Of a DNA stretch of 48,674 bases, positions 37,697-45,619 are shown one piece after another. The stretch lies in assembly GCA_903930255.1 (NCBI GenBank), contig CAIYYA010000066.1:1-48674 (forward strand), in the 5' to 3' direction. The DNA is from an uncultured beta proteobacterium (GTDB lineage Bacteria; Pseudomonadota; Gammaproteobacteria; Burkholderiales; Burkholderiaceae_C). Position numbers and translations under genes: made by a program. Numbering within the stretch: position 1 is the first letter of the stretch; each line of letters begins with the position of its first letter. The notes below the pieces were generated by a model. It had not been told where the DNA came from, searched no databases, and saw nothing but the letters and a program-made list of their open reading frames with translations.

Positions 37697-37720
37697 AATG
37701 ATTTTAATGATAAAAATGAT
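37697..37720. repeat. Three AATGAT direct repeats at 9-bp spacing
   Basis: AATGAT occurs at 37697-37702, 37706-37711 and 37715-37720, each separated by three bases. Iterated hexamers 42-65 bp before a regulator gene suggest a binding site, either for the HTH-REC protein itself or for a Fur-like protein, whose boxes also consist of repeated A/T-rich hexamers. Confidence 0.45.
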
Positions 37721-37761
37721 ACTTTTGAAGCATCAAATTCAAATTTCGATAGAATCGCTTC

Positions 37762-38421
37762 ATGAGTTCACCTGAATTGAAGGCCGATGATGTCAACTTT
37801 ATGACCACCCGAGCAGTCGCACGGCAGCTTGGCCTGGCGGTGCGATCGATTCAACTGATGGTTGATCGTGGTGAGCTAAAAGCCTGGCGCACCTCCGGCG
37901 GACATCGCCGGATTGAGCGTGAATCGGTACAACTCTGGCATGCCCGTGAGTCCAACGGGGCAACCCATGCTGAAGCGGGGAGTGCGATTTTGCCGACTGA
38001 TTTCTTCACTTATAAAAATTTTGCGCCGAAAACTGATCAACCCCGCAGCGTGCTGCTGATTGAAGATTCGATTCACTTTCAGACTTTGGTCAAACTGCTG
38101 TTTGCACAAACGTTTCCGGATGTGAAGCTGCATGTCGCTGACGATGGCATTGTGGGGCTCGCAATGGCCGGCCAGTTGCAGCCCGATGTGTTGATTATTG
38201 ACATTTTGCTGCCATCACTCAACGGTGCAACGCTGATTAACACCCTGCGCTCACACCCGCAGTTTGATCGCAGTCACGTGCTTGTCTTGACTTCGTTGGA
38301 AGCCTCACAACTGGGCCCCTATGCCTTTGCACTGGGTGGCGTGCCGGTGGTGCACAAGCCGCAGCTCGTGACCGATTTACCCCCCCTGCTGGCAGGTTTA
38401 CTTAAAATTAAGTTGCCTTAG
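37762..38421 (+). CDS. HTH (MerR/excisionase-type) regulator with C-terminal receiver domain
   Basis: 219 residues. Residues about 13-62 are an excisionase/MerR-type helix-turn-helix: TTRAVARQLGLAVRSIQLMV, DRGELKAWRTSGGHRRIER. After a linker, residues about 93-215 form a receiver with LLIEDSIHFQ, the phospho-acceptor aspartate in VLIIDILLPSLNG, VLTSLEASQ and the lysine in VVHKPQ, so it looks phosphorylatable. Ordinary response regulators have the receiver first; here the order is reversed. It presumably binds DNA in response to phosphorylation. The Hpt gene follows directly, and the three hybrid kinases in the window without Hpt domains are candidate phosphate sources. Confidence 0.9.
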   Translation: MSSPELKADDVNFMTTRAVARQLGLAVRSIQLMVDRGELKAWRTSGGHRRIERESVQLWHARESNGATHAEAGSAILPTDFFTYKNFAPKTDQPRSVLLIEDSIHFQTLVKLLFAQTFPDVKLHVADDGIVGLAMAGQLQPDVLIIDILLPSLNGATLINTLRSHPQFDRSHVLVLTSLEASQLGPYAFALGGVPVVHKPQLVTDLPPLLAGLLKIKLP

Positions 38422-38450
38422 TGGGCGGCGCGACCCACCACAAAACAAGC

Positions 38451-38798
38451 ATGAGCCAGGAACTCGCGAACGCCTGGGTGGCCAACCAACAAGCGGCCAT
38501 CGACCATTTTTTCATGGGCAACCATGCTTTGTACATGGCATTCAAAACAGCCTGTCTGGGCCAGTTTCCGCGCGATGTGCAAGCCATCGAGTCAGCGCTG
38601 CAATCCAGAGATGACGAAGCCTTGCGGCGCGCCGCGCATAACTTGAAAGGCGCTCTGAATATGCTCGGCTGCAAAAGCCAAGCCCATGCAGCGCTGCAAC
38701 TGGAGTTAGCCGCCTGTGCCGGCGAAGCGCAGGCCATCGAACTTGCAAAGCATCGTTTACTGGCGGACTTGCAGGATTTCTTGACCCGGCCAGATTAA
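38451..38798 (+). CDS. Free-standing Hpt (histidine phosphotransfer) protein
   Basis: 115 residues from ATG 38451; a GTG at 38421 that overlaps the previous stop by one base would give 125. Neither has a clear Shine-Dalgarno. It is all helical, with the phospho-accepting histidine in LRRAAHNLKGALNMLGCKSQ, the Hpt consensus (HxLKGxxxxxG). It relays phosphate between hybrid kinase receivers and a final receiver in the cytoplasm. It is paired with the upstream HTH-REC regulator, with a 29-bp gap at most, so these two should form the end of a phosphorelay. Confidence 0.9.
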   Translation: MSQELANAWVANQQAAIDHFFMGNHALYMAFKTACLGQFPRDVQAIESALQSRDDEALRRAAHNLKGALNMLGCKSQAHAALQLELAACAGEAQAIELAKHRLLADLQDFLTRPD

Positions 38799-38956
38799 TT
38801 GATTCGGCGCGATGATGTATAAAGTTCCGTTCGGGCTAATGGATTTTTTCGGATAATTTGAACTGGGCCGGCTCAATAGTCACACCCCAGCAGGGGCATC
38901 AAGACCACGGATTTAGTATGCCTTCTGCTCGGCGACCAATCCGAAGTGACTTTGAC

Positions 38957-39751
38957 CTACAGTGCCTTGCTCGCCACAATCACCTGAAAATTACCAAAAA
39001 ACACCACGTGGCGCTCACACCGGATGCCCGGCATAGCACTGAGTTGCTTGACCGGATCGTGTGTATCCCAGAGTGCCAGACCGTAGGGTTCAAACACTTT
39101 GAAATAGGTCCAGCTCAAGGCACGCAAAACCCACAAACTGGGGCGATGAAACTCGGCCAGATACAGCTTGCCACCCGGCACCAGCACGCGGATGGCTTCC
39201 TTGATGGCGTCGCCCTTGAGCGGGTGCGGCAACTCGTGGAGCAAAAAAAACATGATATTGGCACTGACCGAAGCGTCTGCCTGCTGCATCGCTACGGCGT
39301 TGTCTTGCACATAGCAGGTTTTGTCAGCGTATTCGCCCAGCTTGCCCTGAGCATGATCCAACTCGTTTTGAATGATGTCAGCGACCAACACGCGCGCAGC
39401 GCCGGCATCCACCGCCGCCTTCACCACGCGTGGCAGCACATTGCCAAATGCGCAGGATGTAATCAGCACCTGCTGCGCGTGCAGGTTCATGCCTTGCAAG
39501 CTGTGCGCAATGATCGACACCAAGCGACTGTATTGAAACAACAAGATCGCTGAAATGATGGGTTGGTAATCCACCAAACGAATCAGCCGCATATTCGAAT
39601 AAATTGGGTACACATGCGCCGACGCATGGTGCACGCGCCCCAGGGCTGTGCGCACAATCAAGGCACCCCGCGTGAGCGTGAAAAAGAAAATTGCGGTGCT
39701 GGCAAGTAAAAAAATAAGCCCAAAAACACCATAAGTTAACCAGGCTGACAT
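38957..39751 (-). CDS. RquA-like rhodoquinone biosynthesis methyltransferase-family protein with N-terminal membrane helix
   Basis: 264 residues, AAGGAG five bases before the ATG. A membrane helix (about 7-28; FGLIFLLASTAIFFFTLTRG) precedes a class I methyltransferase-like domain. The usual motif I (DxGxGxG) is not present; instead it has VLITSCAFGNVLPRVVKAAV, then VLVADIIQNELDHAQGKL, MFFLLHELP, VPGGKLYLAEFHRP, FEPYGLALWD and VVFFGNFQVIV. From memory, the atypical motif I, FFLLHE, HRP and FFGxxQ blocks are those of RquA, which converts ubiquinone to rhodoquinone for anaerobic respiration in Rhodospirillum and Rhodoferax. The N-terminal helix is an addition not in the form I remember. A generic methyltransferase remains possible. 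Confidence 0.62.
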   Translation of the reverse strand: MSAWLTYGVFGLIFLLASTAIFFFTLTRGALIVRTALGRVHHASAHVYPIYSNMRLIRLVDYQPIISAILLFQYSRLVSIIAHSLQGMNLHAQQVLITSCAFGNVLPRVVKAAVDAGAARVLVADIIQNELDHAQGKLGEYADKTCYVQDNAVAMQQADASVSANIMFFLLHELPHPLKGDAIKEAIRVLVPGGKLYLAEFHRPSLWVLRALSWTYFKVFEPYGLALWDTHDPVKQLSAMPGIRCERHVVFFGNFQVIVASKAL

Positions 39752-39853
39752 AACGCTCCTTCGCGATCAAAACAAATCTGTCATATTCATTAATTTTTAA
39801 TTCTTCGGATTAGACCCATTCTGGCGGTGCACAAACTTGAGCCAAATCAGGTT

Positions 39854-40834
39854 TTAACCAGAAAACATCGGCTGCAACAAACCCACTGCAATCGAAAAGG
39901 TAACGAAAGCCGCCGCTGTTGAAACCAAAATGATGCGTGCGACACGTCCGTTGTCGGCACCAAAGCGCTCAGCCAAGAGCGACACGTTGCTGGCGCTGGG
40001 CAGTGCGGCTACCAGCACCACCACGGCCAAGGCAAATCGGTCTAACGCAAAACCCAGTTGAATAGCCGAAACCCCAACCAATAACACCAGCAAGGGGTGC
40101 AAAAACAGTTTCAGCAATGCCACCGGCAAATAGTCAGCCAATCGTGGCGCTGGCGCATGGCCAGCAGCCGCCAGCATTTGCGAGCGTGCGAGCACCGCTC
40201 CAATGGTGAAAAGCGCCACTGGCGAAGCGGCATCGGCTAGCATGCCCACGACTTTTGTCACCGGCTCGGGCAGCTCAAGCTGCAATACCGAAACCAGCGC
40301 ACCGAGCAAAATCGACCAGGGCATCGGGTTGGCCAGCACACCCTTGAGGGCATTTTTCAAAGCCTTGGCAGCGCCGTGTTCATCCGCTCCATCGAGTCTG
40401 GACAGAGCAATGCAAAGTGAGGAGACAACCAGCATATCGATCACCATCGTCAAAATGGTGGGGCCGGCAGCAGCGCTGCCAAGCAGTGCCACGAGCAGCG
40501 GCACCCCCATGAAACCCGAGTTGGGAAAAGTCGCCACCAGCGCGCCAAAAGCGGCATCGTTCCAGCCAATGCGCGTGTTCAGGCTGGTGGCCACAGTGAA
40601 CCCGACCATGATCAAACCACACACCAGCCAAACTGCGGCCACGGACGCGTCGAGCAACTGGGCAATGGGGGTGTTTGCGCCAAAGCGGAACAGCATGCAG
40701 GGCAAGGCAAAAAACAGCACAAAGCCGTTCAGCCCCGGTATCGCTTCGAGCGGCAACATGCGTCGGCGTGCCGCCAGGTAGCCGCACAGCACCAGGGCAA
40801 AAAACGGAAAAGTAATGATGAAAACTTTAAGCAC
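39854..40834 (-). CDS. AEC-family (auxin efflux carrier type) transporter
   Basis: 326 residues with about ten membrane helices, starting at a GTG (40834) with GAGGA upstream. Family marks: LCGYLAARRRMLPLEAIPGL at the N-terminus, PNSGFMGVPLLVALLG (the conserved N-x-G-F-x-G-x-P segment) and the C-terminal VLVAALPSASNVSLLAERFG. Bacterial members move malonate, malate or amino acids, with no way to choose from sequence. It is divergent from the hybrid kinase at 40906 with a 71-bp gap and precedes the RquA-like gene on the same strand by 102 bp, so co-transcription is possible. Confidence 0.9.
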   Translation of the reverse strand: MLKVFIITFPFFALVLCGYLAARRRMLPLEAIPGLNGFVLFFALPCMLFRFGANTPIAQLLDASVAAVWLVCGLIMVGFTVATSLNTRIGWNDAAFGALVATFPNSGFMGVPLLVALLGSAAAGPTILTMVIDMLVVSSLCIALSRLDGADEHGAAKALKNALKGVLANPMPWSILLGALVSVLQLELPEPVTKVVGMLADAASPVALFTIGAVLARSQMLAAAGHAPAPRLADYLPVALLKLFLHPLLVLLVGVSAIQLGFALDRFALAVVVLVAALPSASNVSLLAERFGADNGRVARIILVSTAAAFVTFSIAVGLLQPMFSG

Positions 40835-40905
40835 GGGCGTGATTGTCCTCGTTGTGGAAAGAAGCTGCCATCTGACGCGTTCACCCCCTAGAATGGCACG
40901 CCATA

Positions 40906-43140
40906 ATGAACCTAGACATTCGCACCCTGAGCTTTTTAGCCATGCTGAGCACGCTGCTGCTGGCGCTGGGCTTGCATATTGTCAGCAGGGTGATGCAGCG
41001 CGATGCCAGTTTGCGCTTGTGGGCGCTCAGCGCTACTGCGGGCAGTGCGGGGTTCATCTTGCTGGCGCTGCGCCATGTGGCACCTGACTGGGTGTCGATT
41101 GTGCTTGGCAACACCCTGTTAGTCGCCAGTGTCAGTTTTCAATATTTGGGCAATCAACAATTTGTTGGCAAGTCGGATCGTTTCCCATGGACTTGGTGGC
41201 TCACGGGCTTGATGGCCGTGGCCTTGCTCTATTGGACCTATATTTCGCCCAACCTGGCCGCACGCATTGTGTCGCTGTCATCGCTGGTTGCGCTGATCTT
41301 GGGTGCCAGTGCCCTGGTCTTGCTCAAAAATGCACGCGACGATCGGCTGGTGGTGTGGCTGATTGCCAGTGCGCTGATGCTCAACGCCACCTTTTTTGCG
41401 TTGCGTGCGCTGATCAATGGACTGACTGGGTTGGTCGATCAAGACTACATGGGCTTGACTGGGGTTGTGCAAACCTTTGCCACGGTGTTTGCCATTGCCT
41501 TGGTGGTCATTTTGGCGGTTGGGCTGCCCTTGCTGGTGCTCAGCCGGACCCAACGCTCGCTTATGGCCAGCGAAACCCGCTACCGCACCCTGATCGAATG
41601 GTCACCCGACCCCATGGTGGTGCACGCCCGAGCCAAGGTGGTTTATGCCAACCCGGCCGCACTGGCGCTGTTTGGAGTCGGGTCTTTACCCGACGGGATT
41701 GGTAAACCGATTGCTGAATTTGTCCACCCCGACTCATTGCACCTGATATTGGATCGAACCCAGGCTGTGCTGCGCACCGGCTTACCCAACCGCATGGTGG
41801 AGGAACGATTTTTAAAGTTCGACGGCAGCAGTTTTTATGCCGAAATTCAAAGTGCGGCGATCGTTTTTGAAGGGCAACCGGCCATTCAAGCCATTTTGCA
41901 CGATGTGACCGAACGCAAAAAGACAGAAGCCGCGCTCATCAGTGCAACTAAAGCCGCTGAAGCGGCGAACCTGGCCAAGAGCCGCTTTCTGGCCACCATG
42001 AGCCATGAAATCCGCACCCCCATGAACGGCGTGTTGGGCATGGCACAGCTGCTGCTAATGCCCGGCCTCAAAGACGCTGAGCGCAGCGACTACGCCCGCA
42101 CCATTTTGTCGAGCGGACAGGCCTTGCTGGTGTTACTCAACGACATTCTGGATTTGTCCAAAATTGAGGCAGGCAAGTTTCAGCTCGAAGCCACGGCGTT
42201 TGACCCTGAATTGCTGATGCACGATGCACAAGCGCTGTTTTTGGGTGCGGCCCAGGCCAAACGCCTGCAGCTTAATTTTGACTGGGTCGGCCCACGCGCC
42301 CAGCGCTACGAGGCCGATGCCAACCGGCTGCGCCAAATGCTGGCCAATCTGCTGGGCAATGCCATCAAATTCACCCACCAGGGCAGCGTCTGCATAAGCG
42401 CTAGCGAAATTGAGCACGACGCAGTCACAGCACTGCTCGAATTTTCTGTGACCGACACCGGTATTGGCATTGCGCCTAACAAGCACAACTTGCTATTCAA
42501 ACCCTTTTCGCAAGCCGACAGCTCAACCACACGCGAGTTTGGTGGCTCGGGGCTGGGCTTGTCGATCGTGCGCAATCTGGCGCAGGCCATGGGTGGCGCG
42601 GTCGGGGTCTCTAGTGATGTGGGGCAGGGCTCCCGATTTTGGTTTCGCCTGCGCGCCAAGCGCGTGCAATACGGCACCGAGGCCAGGCGCAGTGTGCGCC
42701 CCAGCAGCGCTACGCTTGCGCCGCAATACGCACAGGGCACGCGCCCCCCAGCTACCATTTTGGTGGTTGAAGACAACCTGGTCAACTGCATGGTGATTGA
42801 ATCGCTACTCGATAAACTGGGCATGCACGTGAGCGTGGTCAACGACGGCCAGCAAGCTGTGGATGCCATCACCCAAGGTAGCAGCTTGCCCGACCTGATT
42901 CTGATGGACTTACGCATGCCGGTGCTCGATGGCTATGGCGCAACAGAGCGCATCCGCCAGTGGGAAACACAGCAGCAGCGTGTGCAATTGCCCATCATCG
43001 CGCTCACGGCCGACGCCTTCGAAGAAGACCATCAGCGTTGCCTGGCCATGGGCATGAACGACTTTTTGACCAAACCGGTGGCGCTTGATGCCCTCAAGTC
43101 GACTCTAGAGCGCTGGCTGGCACCGTTGCAAAAAATATAG
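40906..43140 (+). CDS. Hybrid sensor histidine kinase with multi-helix membrane sensor
   Basis: 744 residues. The N-terminal 215 residues are about seven closely spaced membrane helices with short loops, so the signal is probably sensed within the membrane. Then PAS (about 222-345; SPDPMVVHARAKVVYANPAA), HisKA with H367 ([15 protein letters not shown]), HATPase ([28 protein letters not shown]) and a receiver with D668 (DLILMDLRMPVLDG). There is no Hpt domain, so an external Hpt such as that at 38451 would be needed. It stands alone; the next gene downstream is an unrelated ABC operon after a 244-bp gap. Confidence 0.95.
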   Translation: MNLDIRTLSFLAMLSTLLLALGLHIVSRVMQRDASLRLWALSATAGSAGFILLALRHVAPDWVSIVLGNTLLVASVSFQYLGNQQFVGKSDRFPWTWWLTGLMAVALLYWTYISPNLAARIVSLSSLVALILGASALVLLKNARDDRLVVWLIASALMLNATFFALRALINGLTGLVDQDYMGLTGVVQTFATVFAIALVVILAVGLPLLVLSRTQRSLMASETRYRTLIEWSPDPMVVHARAKVVYANPAALALFGVGSLPDGIGKPIAEFVHPDSLHLILDRTQAVLRTGLPNRMVEERFLKFDGSSFYAEIQSAAIVFEGQPAIQAILHDVTERKKTEAALISATKAAEAANLAKSRFLATMSHEIRTPMNGVLGMAQLLLMPGLKDAERSDYARTILSSGQALLVLLNDILDLSKIEAGKFQLEATAFDPELLMHDAQALFLGAAQAKRLQLNFDWVGPRAQRYEADANRLRQMLANLLGNAIKFTHQGSVCISASEIEHDAVTALLEFSVTDTGIGIAPNKHNLLFKPFSQADSSTTREFGGSGLGLSIVRNLAQAMGGAVGVSSDVGQGSRFWFRLRAKRVQYGTEARRSVRPSSATLAPQYAQGTRPPATILVVEDNLVNCMVIESLLDKLGMHVSVVNDGQQAVDAITQGSSLPDLILMDLRMPVLDGYGATERIRQWETQQQRVQLPIIALTADAFEEDHQRCLAMGMNDFLTKPVALDALKSTLERWLAPLQKI

Positions 43141-43148
43141 AAAAAATC

Positions 43149-43195
43149 CCTGTGACGCTTGATGGATAAGCGTCGTAAGCTATTAATAATGCAGC
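43149..43195. repeat. 49-bp mini-element, copy C
   Basis: Aligns without gaps to copy A (25 of 47 identical; CCT, CGCTT, GCTAT, AAT and AGC blocks). The left half forms GACGCTT-GATGGAT-AAGCGTC (43154-43174), a 7-bp stem. It starts 9 bp after the hybrid-kinase stop and may act as a 3'-end structure. Confidence 0.5.
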
Positions 43196-43211
43196 GTATT
43201 GCTGCGCATTC

Positions 43212-43240
43212 TTGACAATTTCAAGCTTCTGAACGATTCG
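43212..43240 (+). promoter_or_regulatory. Weak promoter candidate for the polyamine-type ABC operon
   Basis: A perfect -35 TTGACA (43212-43217) is followed after 17 bp by GATTCG, a poor -10. It is the only consensus-like element in the 244-bp gap before the substrate-binding protein gene. Confidence 0.25.
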
Positions 43241-43384
43241 CATCGGCGCTGGGTTGCTGATTGCAGTGGTGCGCAAACGCAAGGCCTGCGTGCGCCAGAC
43301 CGACATCAAAGTGTCATGCGGCGGTCTTAGGATGCATCTTCGGGCGCAATCGCCTGACCGATTTATTAACTACAGGATTCGTTC

Positions 43385-44452
43385 ATGAAAATTCGTTACT
43401 CATTGATTGCCGCTGGCATCGTTGCGCTAGGCGCTGTTGGCACAGCCAGCGCTCAAGAAAAAACTTTTCGCCTGCTGACCTGGGCTGACTACGCACCCGC
43501 CGAAGTGGTGGCGCAGTTCGAAAAAGAAAGTGGCTACAAAGTTGAGCTGACCCTGTCCAACAACGAAGAAATGATCTCCAAACTGCGCGCCACCGGCGGT
43601 GCTGGCTTTGACTTGGCGCAGCCATCGCAAGACCGCATCACCGGTCCACAGCAAGAATTTGGCATTTACAAATCGATGGATTTGAGCAAGCTCAAAGCTG
43701 AACTGTTCATTCCGTCGATGCTTGATGCGACCAAGAAAAACACCACCCTGGCCGGCAAGGTGTATGGTTTGCCGCACATCTGGGGCACCGACGGTCTGGT
43801 GGTCAACACCAAATTGACCAACATGGGTGACTACCCTGATCTGTGCCGCGCCGATGTCAAGGGCAAAACCGCCGTGCGCCTGAAACGCCCAACCCTACTG
43901 GCGTTTGCTTTTGCCGCTGGCAAAGACCCGTTTGCTTTGTACGGCAACCCCAAAGCCTACGCTGCGCTGATGGATGAAGTCGGCAAGTCGGTGATTGCTT
44001 GCAAGGGCAACCTCAAATTCTTCTGGGACAACAAAGACCAGTTGCTCAACGGCATGCGTACCGGTGAAATCGTTGGCGCCATGATGTGGGACACGGGCGG
44101 TTGGAAGCTCAATAACGAAAAGGCTGAAATTCAGTTCATCGCACCCAAGTCAGGCGCACTCGGTTGGATCGACACCTTTGCCATTCCGGCCAAGGGCAAA
44201 AACGATGCTGCCGCCTACGCTTGGATCAACTTCAACATGCGCCCCGAAATTGCGGCCAAAGTAGGTGCCTCGGCGGGCAACTTTACGGCCTCCAAGGGTG
44301 CCGATCAATTGGCCGATGCCAAGCTGAAAGCCCAGTTTGCTGCCAGCTTCCCGGAAGCCGCGCTGAAAAACGTCAAGTGGTACCCGGCGGTGCCGGCTGG
44401 CATTGAAGACATCGAAGGCCGCGTGCTGGACCGCATCAAAGCTGCCAACTAA
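43385..44452 (+). CDS. Polyamine-type ABC transporter substrate-binding protein (PotD/PotF-like)
   Basis: 355 residues, AGGA seven bases before the ATG. Signal peptide of about 23 residues (SLIAAGIVALGAVGTASAQ), so it is periplasmic. The PotD-family fold shows FRLLTWADYAPAEVVAQFEK, SNNEEMISKLRATGGAGFDL, GKVYGLPHIWGTDGLVVNTK, GAMMWDTGGWKLNN and GALGWIDTFAIPAKGKNDAA. It captures a small ligand, spermidine, putrescine or a related compound, and delivers it to the permease encoded downstream. Its stop codon is part of an 11-bp inverted repeat that may protect its message and lower expression of the distal genes. Confidence 0.92.
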   Translation: MKIRYSLIAAGIVALGAVGTASAQEKTFRLLTWADYAPAEVVAQFEKESGYKVELTLSNNEEMISKLRATGGAGFDLAQPSQDRITGPQQEFGIYKSMDLSKLKAELFIPSMLDATKKNTTLAGKVYGLPHIWGTDGLVVNTKLTNMGDYPDLCRADVKGKTAVRLKRPTLLAFAFAAGKDPFALYGNPKAYAALMDEVGKSVIACKGNLKFFWDNKDQLLNGMRTGEIVGAMMWDTGGWKLNNEKAEIQFIAPKSGALGWIDTFAIPAKGKNDAAAYAWINFNMRPEIAAKVGASAGNFTASKGADQLADAKLKAQFAASFPEAALKNVKWYPAVPAGIEDIEGRVLDRIKAAN

Positions 44453-44480
44453 ACGTCTGAAGCTTTGATTTCAGACGTTT
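44451..44480. promoter_or_regulatory. Perfect 11-bp intercistronic hairpin over the ATPase start region
   Basis: AAACGTCTGAA (44451-44461), loop GCTTTGAT, TTCAGACGTTT (44470-44480). It starts inside the stop codon of the binding-protein gene, and its loop contains the TTG start proposed for the ATPase gene. Such a stem could stop 3' exonucleases and limit translation of the distal genes. Confidence 0.7.
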
Positions 44481-45616
44481 CTGCTGCGCTTGCCACAGCA
44501 GGCGCGGCGCAGCCAGACTTGCAAGCCACCCGCGTGACCAAGCACTACGGTGCTTTCCACGCGGTGGACGATTTGTCTTTCTCGGTGGCGCGTGGCAGTT
44601 TTTTTTCGATTCTGGGGCCGTCAGGCTGCGGCAAAACCACGCTGTTGCGCATGATTGCGGGCTTTATCAGCCCTGACTCTGGTGACATCCTGATCGGCGG
44701 CAAAGCCATGCGCGGCGTGCCACCCAACCAGCGTCCAGTGAACATGGTGTTTCAGCACCTGGCGTTGTTCCCGATGATGAATGTGGCTGACAACGTCGGC
44801 TATGGTTTGGCGCGCCGGGGTATCGCCAAAGAGGAGATCAAGCGCCGCGTGGGTGAGATGCTGGAGCGTGTCAGCCTGCCCGGTGCGCAAAGCAAGCGCG
44901 TTGAGCAACTCTCCGGCGGCCAAAAACAGCGGGTGGCGATTGCCCGCAGTTTGGTGCTGGAGCCGACCCTGCTCTTGCTTGACGAACCGCTGGGTGCCCT
45001 CGATTTGAAACTGCGCGAGCACATGAAAATTGAGCTTAAACAGTTGCAAGCGGCTTTTGGCACTACTTTTGTCTATATCACCCACGACCAGTCCGAGGCG
45101 CTGGTGCTGTCTGACCATGTGGCGGTGATGAACCAGGGCCGCTTTGAACAAATGGGCACCCCCCAGCAGCTTTACTACGAACCACAAACGCCATTTGTGG
45201 CGGGCTTTGTGGGAGCCAACAATCGTTTGGCGGGCAAGGCATCGGAGGTTCGTGGCAACACGGTGACGCTGACCTGTACGGGCGGTCTGGTGATCGCTGC
45301 GCGCGCTATTGGCAACATCGCACAGGGTGACGCGGTCGAAGCCTTTATTCGCCCCGAAGTGGCCAGACTGGCGCGCACCGCAACGGTATTGACCGAGGCC
45401 GGATTGCCAAGCTTCAATGCCCGCGTCAGTAGCCTGCTGTTTGACGGTGCAAACTCGGCCGTGCTGCTGCACGAGTCCCAATCCAACACCGAATTTCGCA
45501 TTGCTTTGCCACAAACCGGCGAATTTGCCAACCTGCAAGTGGGCGAGAGCGTGGCCTTTGGTTTTGATCCGCAACGCGCAGTCTGTTTTGTCAGTGAAAG
45601 GCTTGAAAAGGAATAA
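44465..45616 (+). CDS. Polyamine-type ABC transporter ATPase (PotA-like)
   Basis: 383 residues. ATPase motifs: Walker A GPSGCGKTT, Q-loop VFQHLALFP, signature LSGGQKQR, Walker B LLLLDEP, D-loop GALDLKLR and H-switch ITHDQSE. A C-terminal TOBE domain (about 290-383; AFIRPEVARLA, VAFGFDPQRAVCF) is as in PotA and other CUT1/PotA proteins. It powers import from the cytoplasmic face. The start is uncertain: TTG 44465 is the only conventional start codon between the in-frame stop of the previous gene and the conserved LQATRVTKHYG; it has no good Shine-Dalgarno and sits in the hairpin loop. Confidence 0.93.
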   Translation: MISDVSAALATAGAAQPDLQATRVTKHYGAFHAVDDLSFSVARGSFFSILGPSGCGKTTLLRMIAGFISPDSGDILIGGKAMRGVPPNQRPVNMVFQHLALFPMMNVADNVGYGLARRGIAKEEIKRRVGEMLERVSLPGAQSKRVEQLSGGQKQRVAIARSLVLEPTLLLLDEPLGALDLKLREHMKIELKQLQAAFGTTFVYITHDQSEALVLSDHVAVMNQGRFEQMGTPQQLYYEPQTPFVAGFVGANNRLAGKASEVRGNTVTLTCTGGLVIAARAIGNIAQGDAVEAFIRPEVARLARTATVLTEAGLPSFNARVSSLLFDGANSAVLLHESQSNTEFRIALPQTGEFANLQVGESVAFGFDPQRAVCFVSERLEKE

Positions 45617-45619
45617 CCG

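Larger units (their letters stand above)
37402..37761. other. 360-bp intergenic region between divergent SRAP and HTH-REC genes
   Basis: Contains a 37-codon minus-strand ORF with a strong Shine-Dalgarno (37463-37576), a good plus-strand promoter (37587-37615) and three AATGAT repeats (37697-37720), each listed separately. I see nothing else in it. Confidence 0.6.
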
